A stretch of DNA of 64,000 bases from Fulvia fulva (Eukaryota; Ascomycota; Dothideomycetes; Mycosphaerellales; Mycosphaerellaceae), in the NCBI RefSeq assembly GCF_020509005.1, contig NC_063021.1, forward strand, positions 2,046,001 through 2,110,000, given 5' to 3'. Under the pieces are notes generated by a model. That model did not search any database. It was not told the origin of the DNA and worked only from the letters and a program-made list of their open reading frames with translations. Positions 1 through 11,263 of the stretch are shown here, piece by piece; within the stretch, counting starts at the first letter, position 1, and the number at the start of each line of letters is the position of its first letter. The translations under genes and the position numbers were made by a program.

Positions 1-239
1 AGTTTGTTCTACTACCCTACCTAGATCGCGGATCTAGGTAAGGGACGCGTAATAATAGGAATAGACAGAACCGTAGAACTCGAGAACGCGTAGAGTCGTA
101 TTAGAATATAGAATACGGTAAGGCGTATAGCGCGTAGATACCTAGAGAACGTAACGTAGCGACATTATTAGTAGGTGGTCGCGCGCTCGTAGATAGTTAG
201 GATATAGGCACCGTTACGCCTCCCCCGAACCTAGATAAT

Positions 240-2340
240 ATGACTTTATAAATAGCGAACGGCGGTATACTACCGCTACCTAAGCCTAAGGGCAAAAGTA
301 AGTAGCGTATATCTCTTTTCCCCGACCTCTCCTCTTTCCCTTAGAGTTAGACATAGGACGATAACCGGCGGGTTATAGTAGACACCGGTGTCGCGCTATA
401 ATAAGAGATTAATAAAGCTTACTAGAAGGCCTTTGAGCGAGAAGAAGGTAGTAAGATTAACTTTATAGAACTATTCGAGTTTAAGCTCGAAGAGAACCTA
501 GGCGGCGACCTAGACGAGGTGTATCTATTACTCGACGAGGTAGAACACATTCTCGCATCCGAATACTAGAATGTTACCCTAGACAACCTTACGACCCTTA
601 TATCCTAACACCCGAAGACTACCTACGACTTCGTACTATAAGTAGTCAATACGGCGATTACTAAGGGCAGACAACTCGATATAATAGAGCGAGCTAACGA
701 CCTCTAGAACACCTAGTATACTACGCTATATACTAAATACGACCGTATCTATAAGATGCTACGAAGTGAAGAGCTTATTATATAGAAAATAGTAGTAGAT
801 CTTAAGAGCAAGAAGGATTACGACCTAGCTAAGTTATAAGAGCTAGAGAAGAAATATAAGGAAGCTAATAACCTATATAAGCAGTTTAGCGAGATCTACG
901 AGAAGGAGAAGAAGAAGGCATAAGATGCTAAGGCGAAGAACCAGGCCCTATAACAAGAAGTCGATGACCTAAAGGCTCGGCTTAAGGTAGGAGACACTAT
1001 ATAGAACGGAGGTAGGGGCCGCTTAGGCCGCCGACCCTCTCGTTCCCGCCTACGCGAGACCTTACTCGAGTAGCTATTACGTAGGTATCTCGAAGCTACT
1101 AGTAGAGGTAGCGGTAGCGGTAGTAGTAATAACGATAGAGACGACGATAACCGTAGTAATAATAGCTAAGGACGTGATAACGACCGTCCGCGACTAGGAA
1201 CTAATAATAGTCGTAACTCGAGAATACGTAACACCCGTACCTAGACACTACTAGTTGACCTTCTAGAACGTCTCTTTACTATTAACCGTACCCTTACTCG
1301 AGGCATAGAGATCGGTAAGGGTGTGCCTAACCCTAAGCACTTTAAGAACGATAATGACCCTAATTTCGATAGCTAGTATAGTAGTGTTCTCCTTAAGCTA
1401 ACTATAGTAACCTTCTGTACTAAGGTAGATAGTCTACGCTTCGTATATAGGTAGACGTAAGGTGATCCTTAGCGAAGTATTAAGCCGAGGATCCCTATGC
1501 CTAGACAGTAGTCCTTTAACGAGTTTAAGACTAGAGAAGAGTTATTAGATTAGATAACACGCTAATATAGTATACGTAATAAAGGAACTAAGGCTATAGT
1601 TAATATTGCTACCTATAAGTAAGAATAAGGCGAAACCTTTATAGCCTTCTATACCCGCTACTCGAAGTTACGCGCCTAGATGTTATAGACCGATAAGACC
1701 GAGCTTATACTATTCCGTAGCCGACTAAACAGTAAGTACTTTATTAAGACCTTCGGCGACCGCGAAGTCGACCGCCGCCTAGACAGTATATAAGACGTTA
1801 TCGAGGAGTATACCGTACTAGACGAGAGCTTCTACGAGACAGATCGACTATACCCGTAGAAGGAGCGCCCCCGTAGTAATAGTAGCTCGAACGGTAATAG
1901 CGGCTAGAATAACTAGAATAACGGTAACGTAGTTACTAGTACCGCTATCGGTATAGTAGGTGCCTTAGTATAGCGCCTACTATAGTACGCTAGTACTAAG
2001 AAGAAGGAGGATCTACCGATATATCTATAGAACCTACCTACGCTTAACCGTAAGTAGCGCGAAGACCTTAAGAAGTAGGGTAAGTACTACCGCTACCGTA
2101 TAGGTTCTTACGTATCGACTAACCCTAAATGCCTAATATATAGGTACGATAGCGACTATCGTCTACCGCGTCTACGTAATACTACGCCGAATCCGAACGC
2201 GAACCTTAGTTCCCTAGCCGCCGATCCGTAGTAGGGAAATAGTACGACCGCTACCTAAGCGTAGTAGATAGCGGTTACCCGAACTTCCTAGGATAGAAAG
2301 AGTATAAGATTGAGAGACACGGAATATAAGAGACGGTAAT
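240..2340 (+). pseudogene. gag of F1 copy A, RIP-degraded
   Basis: Nucleocapsid/capsid precursor of a Ty3/gypsy retrotransposon. The start ATG at 240 is conserved in copies B and C. One phase is readable for about 2 kb if TAG/TAA is read as Gln or Trp. It runs from an N-terminal region through a long charged, coiled-coil-like stretch (about 780-1000), an Arg/Ser/Asn-rich linker, a capsid-like part (about 1320-1850) and a degenerate CCHC knuckle near 2080-2150, where Cys codons have become Tyr (TGC to TAC). The protease frame that follows is in the -1 phase relative to gag. The gene is non-functional. Assignment rests on position, the knuckle and the matching copies. Confidence 0.75.
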
Positions 2341-2887
2341 AGACTATAGTAAGGAGCTTAAGATATTAGTATACGTACTAGATAAACAATAGCTAGCTAT
2401 ATACCCTTATATAGTGTTACCCGTAATAATATAATATAGAAAGGCTCGAGGCCTTATAGATTCTGCTTCTACCTCTCTCTTTCTTAACTAGAAATTTATA
2501 CGCAAATATATTATACCCCTAATCCCTTTGACGTAAAGCCGACGACTAATACTAGGAGATAGAACGGCCACTATACGGTAGATTATATACGCGGCCCTTA
2601 TAGACGTAGTTATCGGCAATTATTACGAGCAAATATTATACTACGTTACCGACCTCGAATATAATATCGTCTTTAGCCTACCGTAGCTTATAGCGTATAA
2701 CCTAAACATCTTCTAGAAGATAGGCGAGGTGGTATTTAGATCGGATTACTACTTTAGTCACTATCTATAGAATAAGATATCGATAACAGTATAATCCCTA
2801 AACTATCGCGAGAAGAAGAAGTAGGCACTAGTACGGTACGGACTAGAGCCCTTTACTAGAGAAGTAGCGAGCTTTATAGTAGGAGGG
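2282..2887 (+). pseudogene. protease (5' end of pol) of F1 copy A, RIP-degraded
   Basis: Retropepsin-like domain of the F1 polyprotein, in the -1 frame relative to gag. A DSA-type active-site motif (GLIDSAS) is readable near 2450-2470, where a DTG/DSG is expected. The frame runs unbroken, apart from RIP stops, to the solo LTR insertion at 2888. RT, RNase H and integrase are absent from this copy. The same segment is at about 28930-29530 in copy B. Confidence 0.65.
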
Positions 2888-3406
2888 TGTTATAGTCTCC
2901 CTATAGAGTATATAGAAGGTAGGGACAGAAGAGCCTTAGAGTGCTTAGAAGTCGTTAAGAAGTGACAGTCTAGCTTAGTATATAAGCGCTAAGAATCATA
3001 TGCCCCGTAATATTTACTACGGGACCTAGCCCTCTAACTTCACCCCTCTACCAAACCTTAATAGATTCACTTCGGCTCGTAACTATATAACTCACGGCAC
3101 TCCCGCGAGTACCCGCGACTACGCTAGACCCTAGAAGAAGTACGTAGAAGACTCGGAACGTAGGGCAGGTTAGAATAAGGTTTGGAGCAAAGCTACTAAG
3201 CGCGGCTTCGTACGGGTTAGCCCTATTAATACGGGGACACGCACTCGCGAGGGTCGCGTATAAATATCTAGCCTCCCCTAGGCCTCTCTTACTTTCTTCG
3301 TCTTTCGTTTTGTGTAGCAATTATACTATACCCTTTGTATCTATACTTCGTACCTATATTCTCGCTTTCACCCTTATATCTTATAGGCTAGGCTCTCGCC
3401 CTAATA
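2888..3406 (+). repeat. solo LTR of family F2
   Basis: 519 bp running from TGTTATAG to CCTAATA (ancestral TG...CA with RIP at the end). It is flanked by a perfect 5-bp duplication GAGGG (2883-2887 and 3407-3411), and the undisturbed target can be seen in F1 copy B near 29530. It matches the 520-bp 5' LTR at 3496-4015 almost throughout. A solo LTR with intact TSDs implies insertion followed by LTR-LTR recombination. Confidence 0.93.
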
Positions 3407-3495
3407 GAGGGGCGGAGCTAAACGTCTTATTATATGACCTAGAAGATATAGACGATAAAGAAGTGGACTACTAGGGCGTTTCTTAACGCGCGTAG

Positions 3496-4015
3496 TGTTA
3501 TAGTCTCCCTATAGAGTGTATAGAAGGTAGGGACAGAAGAGCCTTAGAGTGCTTAGAAGTCGTTAAGAAGTGACAGTCTAGCTTAGTATATAAGCGCTAA
3601 GAATTATATACCCCGTAACATTTACTATAGGACCTAGCCCTCTAAATTCACCCCTCTACTAAACCTTAACAGATTCACTTCGGCTCGTAACTATATAACT
3701 TACGGCACTCCCGCGAGTACCCGCGACTACGCTAGACCCTAGAAGAAGCACGTAGAAGACTCGGAACGTAGGGCAGGTTAGAATAAGGTTTTGAGCAAAG
3801 CTACTAAGCGTAGCTTCGTACGGGTTAGCCCTATTAATACGGGGACACGTACTCGCGAGGGTCGCGTATAAATATCTAGCCTTCCCTAGGCCTCTCTTAC
3901 TTTCTTCGTCTTTCGTTTTGTGTAGCAATTATACTATACCCTTTTACATCTACACTTCGTACCTATATTCTCGCTTTTACCCTTATATCTTATAGGCTAG
4001 GCTCTCGCCCTAATA
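3496..4015 (+). repeat. F2 copy A 5' LTR
   Basis: 520 bp, heavily RIP-mutated. It contains TATAAATA at 3867-3874. A 9-mer GTCTTTCGT at 3908-3916 is the exact complement of ACGAAAGAC at 4018-4026, two nucleotides beyond the LTR, which suggests self-priming of reverse transcription. Confidence 0.9.
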
Positions 4016-4029
4016 TTACGAAAGACTAA

Positions 4030-5269
4030 CAAACCGTTAACTACTCGAGTCATCCTTATAGGTGACTACGCTACCGATAGAGGTATTAACCTCGACAACT
4101 AAGACACTGTATTCCACTTTAGTAAGTAGACTAATATCCCCTTCTCGAACGCCGCTACCTTCGGTACCTAGGTAAACGCTAACCCCGATACCGCCTACGC
4201 TCTTATTAACCGTACCGTCTCCTCTTTCCGCGAGACCGCCTAGCAGGTCGAGCAAGCAAATAACTAAGTAATATACCTTTAAGGTATTATAAACACCTTC
4301 TAGAACCTCGCCCCGTACGCCGACGATAACCGCCGCTAGTACTTCTCTAAGAAGGTTAACGACCTAGACTAGTTCGACGGTAATAAGAGTAAGTTTAAGG
4401 CATTTAAGACATAGCTTACTATCAAGCTATTAGCTAATACCGACCACTTTCCGTAAGAGAAGGACAAAGTTATATACGTCTTCTCCCTCCTTCGGGGAGA
4501 CGCCGCGGCTTAGGTATAATACTATATCGATAACGCTACGTAGACTATCGGCTACCCGGACGTCCTTACCTTAATATAGGACCTCCGTACTGCCTTTAGT
4601 AATCTAGACCGTAGAGCTACCGCCTAGAACGCTATCTATAACCTCCTCTAGAAGAATAAGAGCTTCGCCCAGTACCTCGCGGCCTTTAACCGCGATATCG
4701 GGTTTACCGGCTATAACGAAGAGACTTAGAAGAGTACTCTCCGCCGTAGTTTGTTAGCTAAGCTTCTTCGAGCCCTCGAGGACAAGGACGTCGGTGCTAT
4801 AAGCTTCCGTAAGCTCGTCGAGACCTACTAGCGCCTCGACTCTAATATAAAACACACCGCCTCTCTCCTCGCTTCCCGTTCTTAAGGTCGTTAGCCTCGT
4901 AGTCCCGGAAGCCACTTCGCTACTCTACTAGGCGCCGCCGCTCCTACGGCTCTCCCTCCCGTCTCTATAGGTAACGCTATAGATCTTAGCGCTAGTACCG
5001 CCGTCCCTCGAGTCTAGGGCCTCGTTAACGGTAAGCTTACTTCCGAAGAGAAGCTTCGCCGTCGCTAGGCCGGACTCTATACCTACTACGGCGGTCTAGG
5101 CTATATCGTAGCTAACTGTCCGTAGCTCGCTACCCGTAACGCCCGTAACCCGGTTCGCGGCGCTATCGGCGCTATCGAGCCTACTCCTACTACTCCCGCT
5201 AAGTAGGAAAAAGCCTAGGTCTTCCTTATCGACGCGATGAAGACTAAGAATAACGTTTACCGAAAGTGA
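4030..5269 (+). pseudogene. gag of F2 copy A, RIP-degraded
   Basis: Gag precursor. It ends with a degenerate zinc knuckle at about 5080-5120, read as YTYYGGLGYIVANC with two Cys changed to Tyr (TGC to TAC). The frame ends at TGA 5267-5269. This stop and the surrounding bases are conserved in the -strand copy B. Pol continues in the -1 frame, so the stop is probably ancestral rather than a RIP product. The open antisense frames in this area are shadows. Confidence 0.72.
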
Positions 5270-5277
5270 AGAGAGGA

Positions 5278-8200
5278 AAGAAGTTGAGGATCAATATAGT
5301 ATAGCTAGACCTATACGACGAGACGGGTAAGGACTACGCTTATAAACCGTTCGTTACGAATATAAATATCGGCTTAAAGAAACTCTCTTCTTCTAATCTC
5401 ACTCTTATAGACACTAGCGTACTAGGCGAGTCTTTTATAGACTATAAACTCGCGACCTCTCTTAACCTCGAACCCTAGGAACTAAAGTACCCTCGTACCC
5501 TTAAACTCTTTAACGGCACGGAGACTACTACTAGTAAGATTACTTATATTATATACACGTTAATTACCCTCGGAGGTAAGCGTATGTCGATCACTAGCTT
5601 CCTTACGTCCCTACCGTATTAGAAGTTTATCCTCGGCCTCCTCTAGTTTAGACGATACCGACCTATTATCGACTAGACTTCCCTTACTATCAGCTTCCCT
5701 CTAGAAGTTCCTCCGGTACCTCCGCCTTCTCCGCCGCCTTAGCGCGGTCCTAAGTATACTAAGATCTTCTAGGTGAACGCCGCTACCTTCACTACTACTA
5801 CTAAGTAGCCTAAAGCTTAAGTCTTCGCCGCCTCTCTCCGCGATATCGATATCGCCCTCGAGAAGCTCGATAAGAAGCGTATACCTACCGACCCTACTAC
5901 GAAGGTCCCTCCTTAGGTACACTATATCCTCTACGTATTCGATACTAAAGCCGTAGACGAGCTGCCTCCTTATCGCCCTTACGACTATAAGATTAAGCTA
6001 GAAGAAGGTATAGAGTTACCGTTCGGACCGCTATATTCTATGTCCCGAGAAGAGCTTATCGTCCTTAAGAGATACCTCGAAGAGAACCTAAAGAAGGGGT
6101 TTATTCGAGCGAGCCGTTCTAGCGCTAGTAGTCCCGTTATGTTCGTTAAGAAGCCCGGCGGTAGTCTACGCTTCTACGTAGACTACCGAGGCTTAAACGC
6201 TATTATAAAGAAGAACCGCTACCTAATACCGTTAATTTAAGAGACGCTCGAGCGCCTCTCTAAGGCCAAGTACTTTACTAAGCTCGATATTATTGCTACG
6301 TTTAACAAGTTACGAATAGTAGAAGGATACGAGTATCTTATAGCCTTCCGTACTCGCTACGGGCTATTCGAGTCGCTCGTTATACCCTTCGGCGTTTATA
6401 ACGGGCCTAGTACCTTCTAGAACTTTATTAACGACATCCTTTAGGAGTTCCTCGATTAGTTCTATACTACCTATATCGACGACATCCTAGTCTATAGCGA
6501 GACTAAGGAGGAGCACCGCGAGCACGTCTATAAGGTCCTTTAGAAGCTCGTAGACGCCGGCTTATAGCTCGACATCGATAAGTACGAGTTTAAGAAGACC
6601 GAAGTCAAGTTCCTTAGTTTGATTATTACCGTAGACGGCATTAAGATAGACTAAGAGAAGATCGACGCTATCGTCGAATAGGATACTCCTACGAACGTTA
6701 AAGAGGTCTAGGGTTTCCTAGGCTTTACTAACTTCTACCGCCGCTTTATCTACGTATTTTCGGGCGTAGTACGCCCTTTAATAAAGCTCACGCGTAAGGG
6801 TAAGAAGTTCGCCTAGACCGACGAATACTAGGAGGCTTTTAACTTGCTTAAAGCGAAGTTTGTTAAGAACCCGCTTCTATAGTACTTCGATTTCGAACTA
6901 GAGGCCCGTATAGAGACCGACGTATCCGACGGCGTAGTAGGCGGTGTCCTACTATAACGCCGCTCGCCTAAATCCCCCTAGTTACCTCTCGCCTTCCTCT
7001 CTAAGAAGATGACCGCTACGGAGTATAACTACGAGATCTACGATAAGGAGCTTCTCGCTATCGTTAAAGCTTTCGAAGAGTAGCGCCCCGAGCTCGAAGG
7101 CTCTACTATGCCCGTCTAAGTAAGCTCCGACTATAAGAACCTCGTCTAATTTATAAAGAGCAAGCTACTTAATCGTCGCTAGGCCCGCTAGAGCGAGTTC
7201 CTCTCCCGGTTTAACTTTATAATCTCGTATACGCCCGGTAAGGCCAACTCGATAGCCGACGCCCTTACCCGCCGCCCTAGTGACTCTCTAGTTAATCGAA
7301 GAGGGGGCCGGCAAATCGTAGAGCAACAAGTCATTAAAGAGTACAACCTCTCTTCCGAGCTTCGAGAGTACCTATCGAACGGCTAGCCTACGCTCGCCGC
7401 TTCCTTTACTACTCTCGTGCTCGCTCCTGCCTACCTTGACGAGAGTGACGATGAATCCGAGCCTGAAGAATACGCCTCGGACGCTGAGGACTTGAACGAC
7501 GATAAAGAGGGCTTAGTAACGACCGACGGCTCATCCGAATCAGACTTTGAGGGGTTTGATAATAAGGAGCAGCCCGAAGGCATTATAGCACGAGTACGAA
7601 TAGCGTACGATACCGACATAGACGCCTAAGAGTTAGTTCAGGCCCTTAGATCTGGCGCGAGGACATTCCCGGGCTTCTCGCTGTCCGAGTGCGAGCTCTA
7701 GGAAGGTGTCGTCTACTTCCGTAAGAAGCTTTACGTACCGCAGCCCGAAGGCTCTAATATCCGAGCTGAGATTCTTCAAATCATCCACGACTCCGCCTCT
7801 AGGGGTCACCTAGGCGTAGCTAAGACCTACAAGCTCCTCGCTAGGTGTTACTAGTAGCCGTATTCCTAGAAGGACGTCCGCCGCTACGTACTAAACTACG
7901 CTACTTGCCGAAGAGCCAAAGCTAACCGCCACCGTCCCTACGGTCTCTTGCACCCTCTCCCGGCTCCTGATCGTCCGTAGAAGCACATCACTATAGACTT
8001 TATCACCGATCTTCCTTACGGCAAGACCTTTAGCGGCGTGAAAGCAAAGGCCCTTCTAGTGATCGTGGACCGTCACTCTAAGGACCGGTATATAATCCCG
8101 TGCTAGAGTATGACCGTAAAGGAGACTACTCGCTTGTTCTACGAATTCGTCTAGCGCTTTCAAGGCCTCCCGGATAGCATCACCTCTAACAGAGGCACCC

Positions 8201-9240
8201 AGTTCATCTCGTACTTCTAGAAGCGTCTGTGTGCTATCCTAGGCATCAAGCATAACCTCTCGACCAGTTTTTAGCTACAGACCGACGGCTAGACCGAAAT
8301 TACGAACGCTATCCTCGAGTAGGTCCTTCGTTGCTTCGTCGACTACTACTAGAAGGATTGACCTTAGCATATCCCTACGGTAGAGTTCGCTACTCGTAAC
8401 TAGGACTCGGAGACTACTGGCTACTCTCCCTTCTATACTACGAGAGGTTACTACCCTCGTATAGGCATAGAACTAGAAGAACCTCTCCCGCCTACCGAAG
8501 ACGTAAACGAGCAAGCAGCAGACGCGTTCGCTACTATACTCTTACAGATCTATAAAGAAGTTCACGACGAGATAGTGTACGTATAAGCAATCTACGAGGA
8601 TCAAGCTAATCGTCGTCGCTAGCTAGCTCCCGACTACTAAGTAGGCGATATGGTCTACCTCAACTCTAAGAACATCAAGACGGACCGCCCCTCTAAGAAG
8701 CTAAACTAGAAGAACCTAGGTCCTTTTGAGATCACCGAGCGTATCAGTTCACACGCCTACCGTCTAGCTCTTCCTACGAACATAAAGATCCACGACGTCT
8801 TCCATCCCGTACGCCTTCGGCCGTCGGCTAAGGACCTATTCCCGAACTAAAACTAAGACATACTAGGTCCTCCCGATAAAGTAGAAGTCGACGAGCCTAT
8901 TAACCTACCTTCTGACGACTATGCCGTCCGCAAGATCCGGGGAATCCGCGTAGAGCCTAACGACGTTAAAGGACTACCGCCGATCAAGTATAAAGTCGAA
9001 TAGTAAGGTTGCCCTAAGTAGGATACCTTATAGGAACCTATCTAACATATCATCTTCAATCGTCAAGCAATCGAAGAATACCACGCCCGCGTAGACGGCC
9101 TAGAAGTCAACATCGGCAGGCTCTTCGAATCTGAGCTCTTCGACGGGGCTTACTAATAGTATATCGACCATAACATTAGGCCTAGGCCTAGTACTGAAGC
9201 TGAACATCCTCGATATGTGGAACTACTACGGCTTCGTAGG
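5278..9240 (+). pseudogene. pol of F2 copy A (protease, RT, RNase H, integrase, chromo-like end)
   Basis: Retropepsin with LIDTS near 5400-5415 (ancestral DTG, with GGC to AGC). RT runs from about 6040, with an intact 66-residue piece containing [14 protein letters not shown] sequence, and has the catalytic box YIDDILVYS near 6470. RNase H is at about 6880-7250 (TDVSDG, then the DALTRRP motif near 7255). Integrase covers about 7750-8620, with HHCC remnants and the core segment VDRHSKDRY near 8065. A GPF-type segment and a chromodomain-like tail follow at about 8700-9050. The 3' half has fewer RIP stops than the 5' half. The protein is not functional. Confidence 0.85.
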
Positions 9241-9266
9241 AACTTAGCTTTGTTCGGGGGGGCTAC

Positions 9267-9709
9267 TGTCATAGTCTCCCCACAGAGTGTATAGAAGGTA
9301 GGGACAGAAGAGCCTTAGAGCGCTTAGAAGTCGTCAAGAAGTGACAGTCTAGCTTAGTGTATAAGCGCTAAGAATCACATGCCCCGTAACATTCACTACG
9401 GGACCCAGCCCTCCAAATTCACCCCTCTACCAAACCTTGAAGCACGTGGAAGACTCGGAACGTAGGGCAGGTTGGAATAAGGTTTTGAGCAAAGCTGCTA
9501 AGCGCGGCTTCGTACGGGTTAGCCCTGTTAATGCGGGGACACGCACTCGCGAGGGTCGCGTATAAATATCTGGCCTTCCCTAGGCCTCTCTTGCTTTCTT
9601 CGTCTTTTGTTTTGTGTAGCAATCATACTATACCCTTTTGCATCTGCACTTCGTACCTGCATTCTCGCTTTCACCCTTGCATCTCATAGGCCAGGCTCTC
9701 GCCCTGACA
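9267..9709 (+). repeat. F2 copy A 3' LTR with 77-bp internal deletion
   Basis: 443 bp running from TGTCATAG to GCCCTGACA. Unlike the 5' LTR it keeps canonical TG...CA ends and many unmutated CpA/TpG sites. About 77 bp present in the 5' LTR, between CCAAACCTT and AGCACGT, are missing (junction near 9439). The next pentamer is ATTAG rather than the expected CGTAG. Confidence 0.9.
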
Positions 9710-9788
9710 ATTAGGTCCTTCTTCGTCTTTCGTATAATCCGCCGTCTTCTACTACTACGCAACTCGTACCTATTTAACATCTTCTAAT

Positions 9789-10535
9789 TGTCCCTACTAA
9801 GAATTGGGATTTTGCCTCCCTTCTCCTCTATCTTCTCTTAGTATAAATCTATAATAAATTGGATGTAATGAAACAAGGTGTATATGTTCTAAGGTAGTAG
9901 CTTAGATCCTACTAAGGCTTCTAGTATAGAATAGGAAAGTTCGTAGGTGTGGATACTAAGGCCTACTTAGTAAAGTAAAGAAGGAGCGGTATAAGGTCTC
10001 GGGGCTAGGATACAGGTCTGTCTCTCCTAGTAGAGCTTCAAATAACTTACTTGAAGTCCTTCTTAATAGTATCTCGATGCAGTTCTGCCTATAGAGTATC
10101 TTTAAGGTATTAGCTTTAAGTAAGCCGTATAGAGTCCTTGTCTAGGTTACCTATTACTTAGTATCGAACTAAGCTCCTTAATAGGATAGACGGGGTAGAC
10201 TTCTGATTCCTAGATGTTTTCTACTACGATAGTAAGGGATACAAGTAACCTATACTACTATAGGTTGCTCTTATTCCTATATAAACCCGGGCTTATAGCC
10301 TATTAAATAGGTACGGGTAGATAGTAGCGGAGTAGAGTAAGAAATCAACCTTTAACTGACTAATAGCACGAGTATATAGCAATATATTAGGAACCAATAT
10401 GTTGATTGTGTTGGATGTCTATCTAAGCTAAAGGGGAGAGAAGGTATCTCCCTATAAGCTAAGTTATCGTAGATACCTTAGGCTACTAGATCACTTCCTG
10501 ATTGTTGACTCCCTTTGAGATGCTACATCTTAACA
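9789..10535 (-). repeat. copia LTR (isolated full-length copy)
   Basis: About 747 bp, homologous over its whole length to the copia 5' LTR at 34089-34836. It reads as TGTTAAGATG... on the - strand. The 9 bp to its left (TCTTCTAAT) match the bases beside the 34089 LTR, so the exact left end is uncertain or a little internal sequence is retained. The remaining 9710-9779 is unassigned RIP-rich DNA. No convincing target duplication was seen. Confidence 0.8.
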
Positions 10536-11261
10536 GTTATCGCTTATTAGTTATCCCGTCGTAGCCTCGTTAGAATTATGAATTATCCTATCTTACTTCT
10601 TTACTCCCTTAAGAAGCTTTTCCTAAGTAATACCTACTAAAATTAATTAGGTTTATTAATTATACGAGTTAATCGTCTAGCGCTATCTACGCTAGTATTA
10701 CTCTTATAGACCGCGTCGAGATCTAGCTTCTCCTCCTTAGTTAGGTTCTCTACTACTCTCGTAAAGCTATTATAATAGTACTTCGCGGCCGTATACTCTC
10801 TACTATAGTTATTCTACTAGTAATTAGCGTAGTAGTCGTCCGTCGTACCCTTAATCGAGATATACTCCTATTTTGAATTTCCTAATTAGCTTAGCGTTCA
10901 TAATACGCGGTAAAGACGCTATACTTACCGCGAAAGGCTTTACCTTTAATCCGTCCCTATATCTTTTATACTTTAGCAAATTCTTGTCTCCTCTATAGTA
11001 TTAAAGTTACTATTACGATAACCTTTCTAATAGGCCCGTACTCCCGACCTAATCTTTATAGATTATACGTACTAGCCCTAAATAACGAGCGTATCGATAC
11101 GGCTCTTACGATAGTTATTTACTATATCTACGAAGAACTATCCGCTACCTACGAGCTCGGTCTCCTCTTAACTAAGATCTATACTATAGCGCGGATTATT
11201 ATCCTAGAGCTTATTTACCTAGAGTCCCGCCTACTCGAACTATAATTATACTCGTTAGTAG
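10536..11261. other. unassigned RIP-degraded DNA
   Basis: No recognisable element. On the - strand, about 10640-10850 reads as one clean phase, with only RIP-type stops and a plausible C-terminus (LTKEEKLDLDAVY, then RLTRIINKPN and stop), so it probably derives from a coding sequence I cannot name. The segment continues beyond the pogo insertion at 13119-13195, where it meets a truncated copia LTR. Confidence 0.4.
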
Positions 11262-11263
11262 TA

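Larger units (their letters stand above)
1..3495 (+). mobile_element. Ty3/gypsy family F1, copy A (5' part only)
   Basis: The window opens on the last base of an F1 5' LTR: the sequence from position 2 matches the internal start of copies B (26650) and C (36203). The copy holds leader, gag and protease, is split by a solo LTR at 2888-3406, resumes for 89 bp (3407-3495), and then stops where the F2 element begins. No F1 sequence follows F2 at 9710, so the RT-integrase half is missing. Damage is RIP-type. The candidate primer site TTGTTCTAC is at 4-12. Confidence 0.85.
3496..9709 (+). mobile_element. Ty3/gypsy family F2, copy A (full length)
   Basis: Two LTRs enclose gag and pol in the order protease, RT, RNase H, integrase and a chromodomain-like C-terminus. 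It is inserted in F1 copy A. The flanking pentamers do not match (CGTAG left, ATTAG right), and the left neighbour F1 does not resume on the right. RIP is uneven: the 5' LTR and gag are saturated, while the integrase half and 3' LTR keep many CpA and TpG sites. A G-rich polypurine tract (9255-9262) precedes the 3' LTR. The -strand copy at 50250-56540 is the same family. Confidence 0.9.

Noticed and set aside
3048..3320. Antisense ORF of about 90 codons recurring in every F2 LTR copy (also 3659-3928, 56108-56377)
   Set aside because: It starts at TTG, not ATG, overlaps the LTR promoter region, is truncated in the 3' LTR at 9267 and has no recognisable features. It recurs because the LTR recurs.
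7431..7619. Open frames on both strands at 7417-7629 (and 52407-52619)
   Set aside because: The + strand frame is part of the acidic linker in F2 pol. The opposite one is its shadow.
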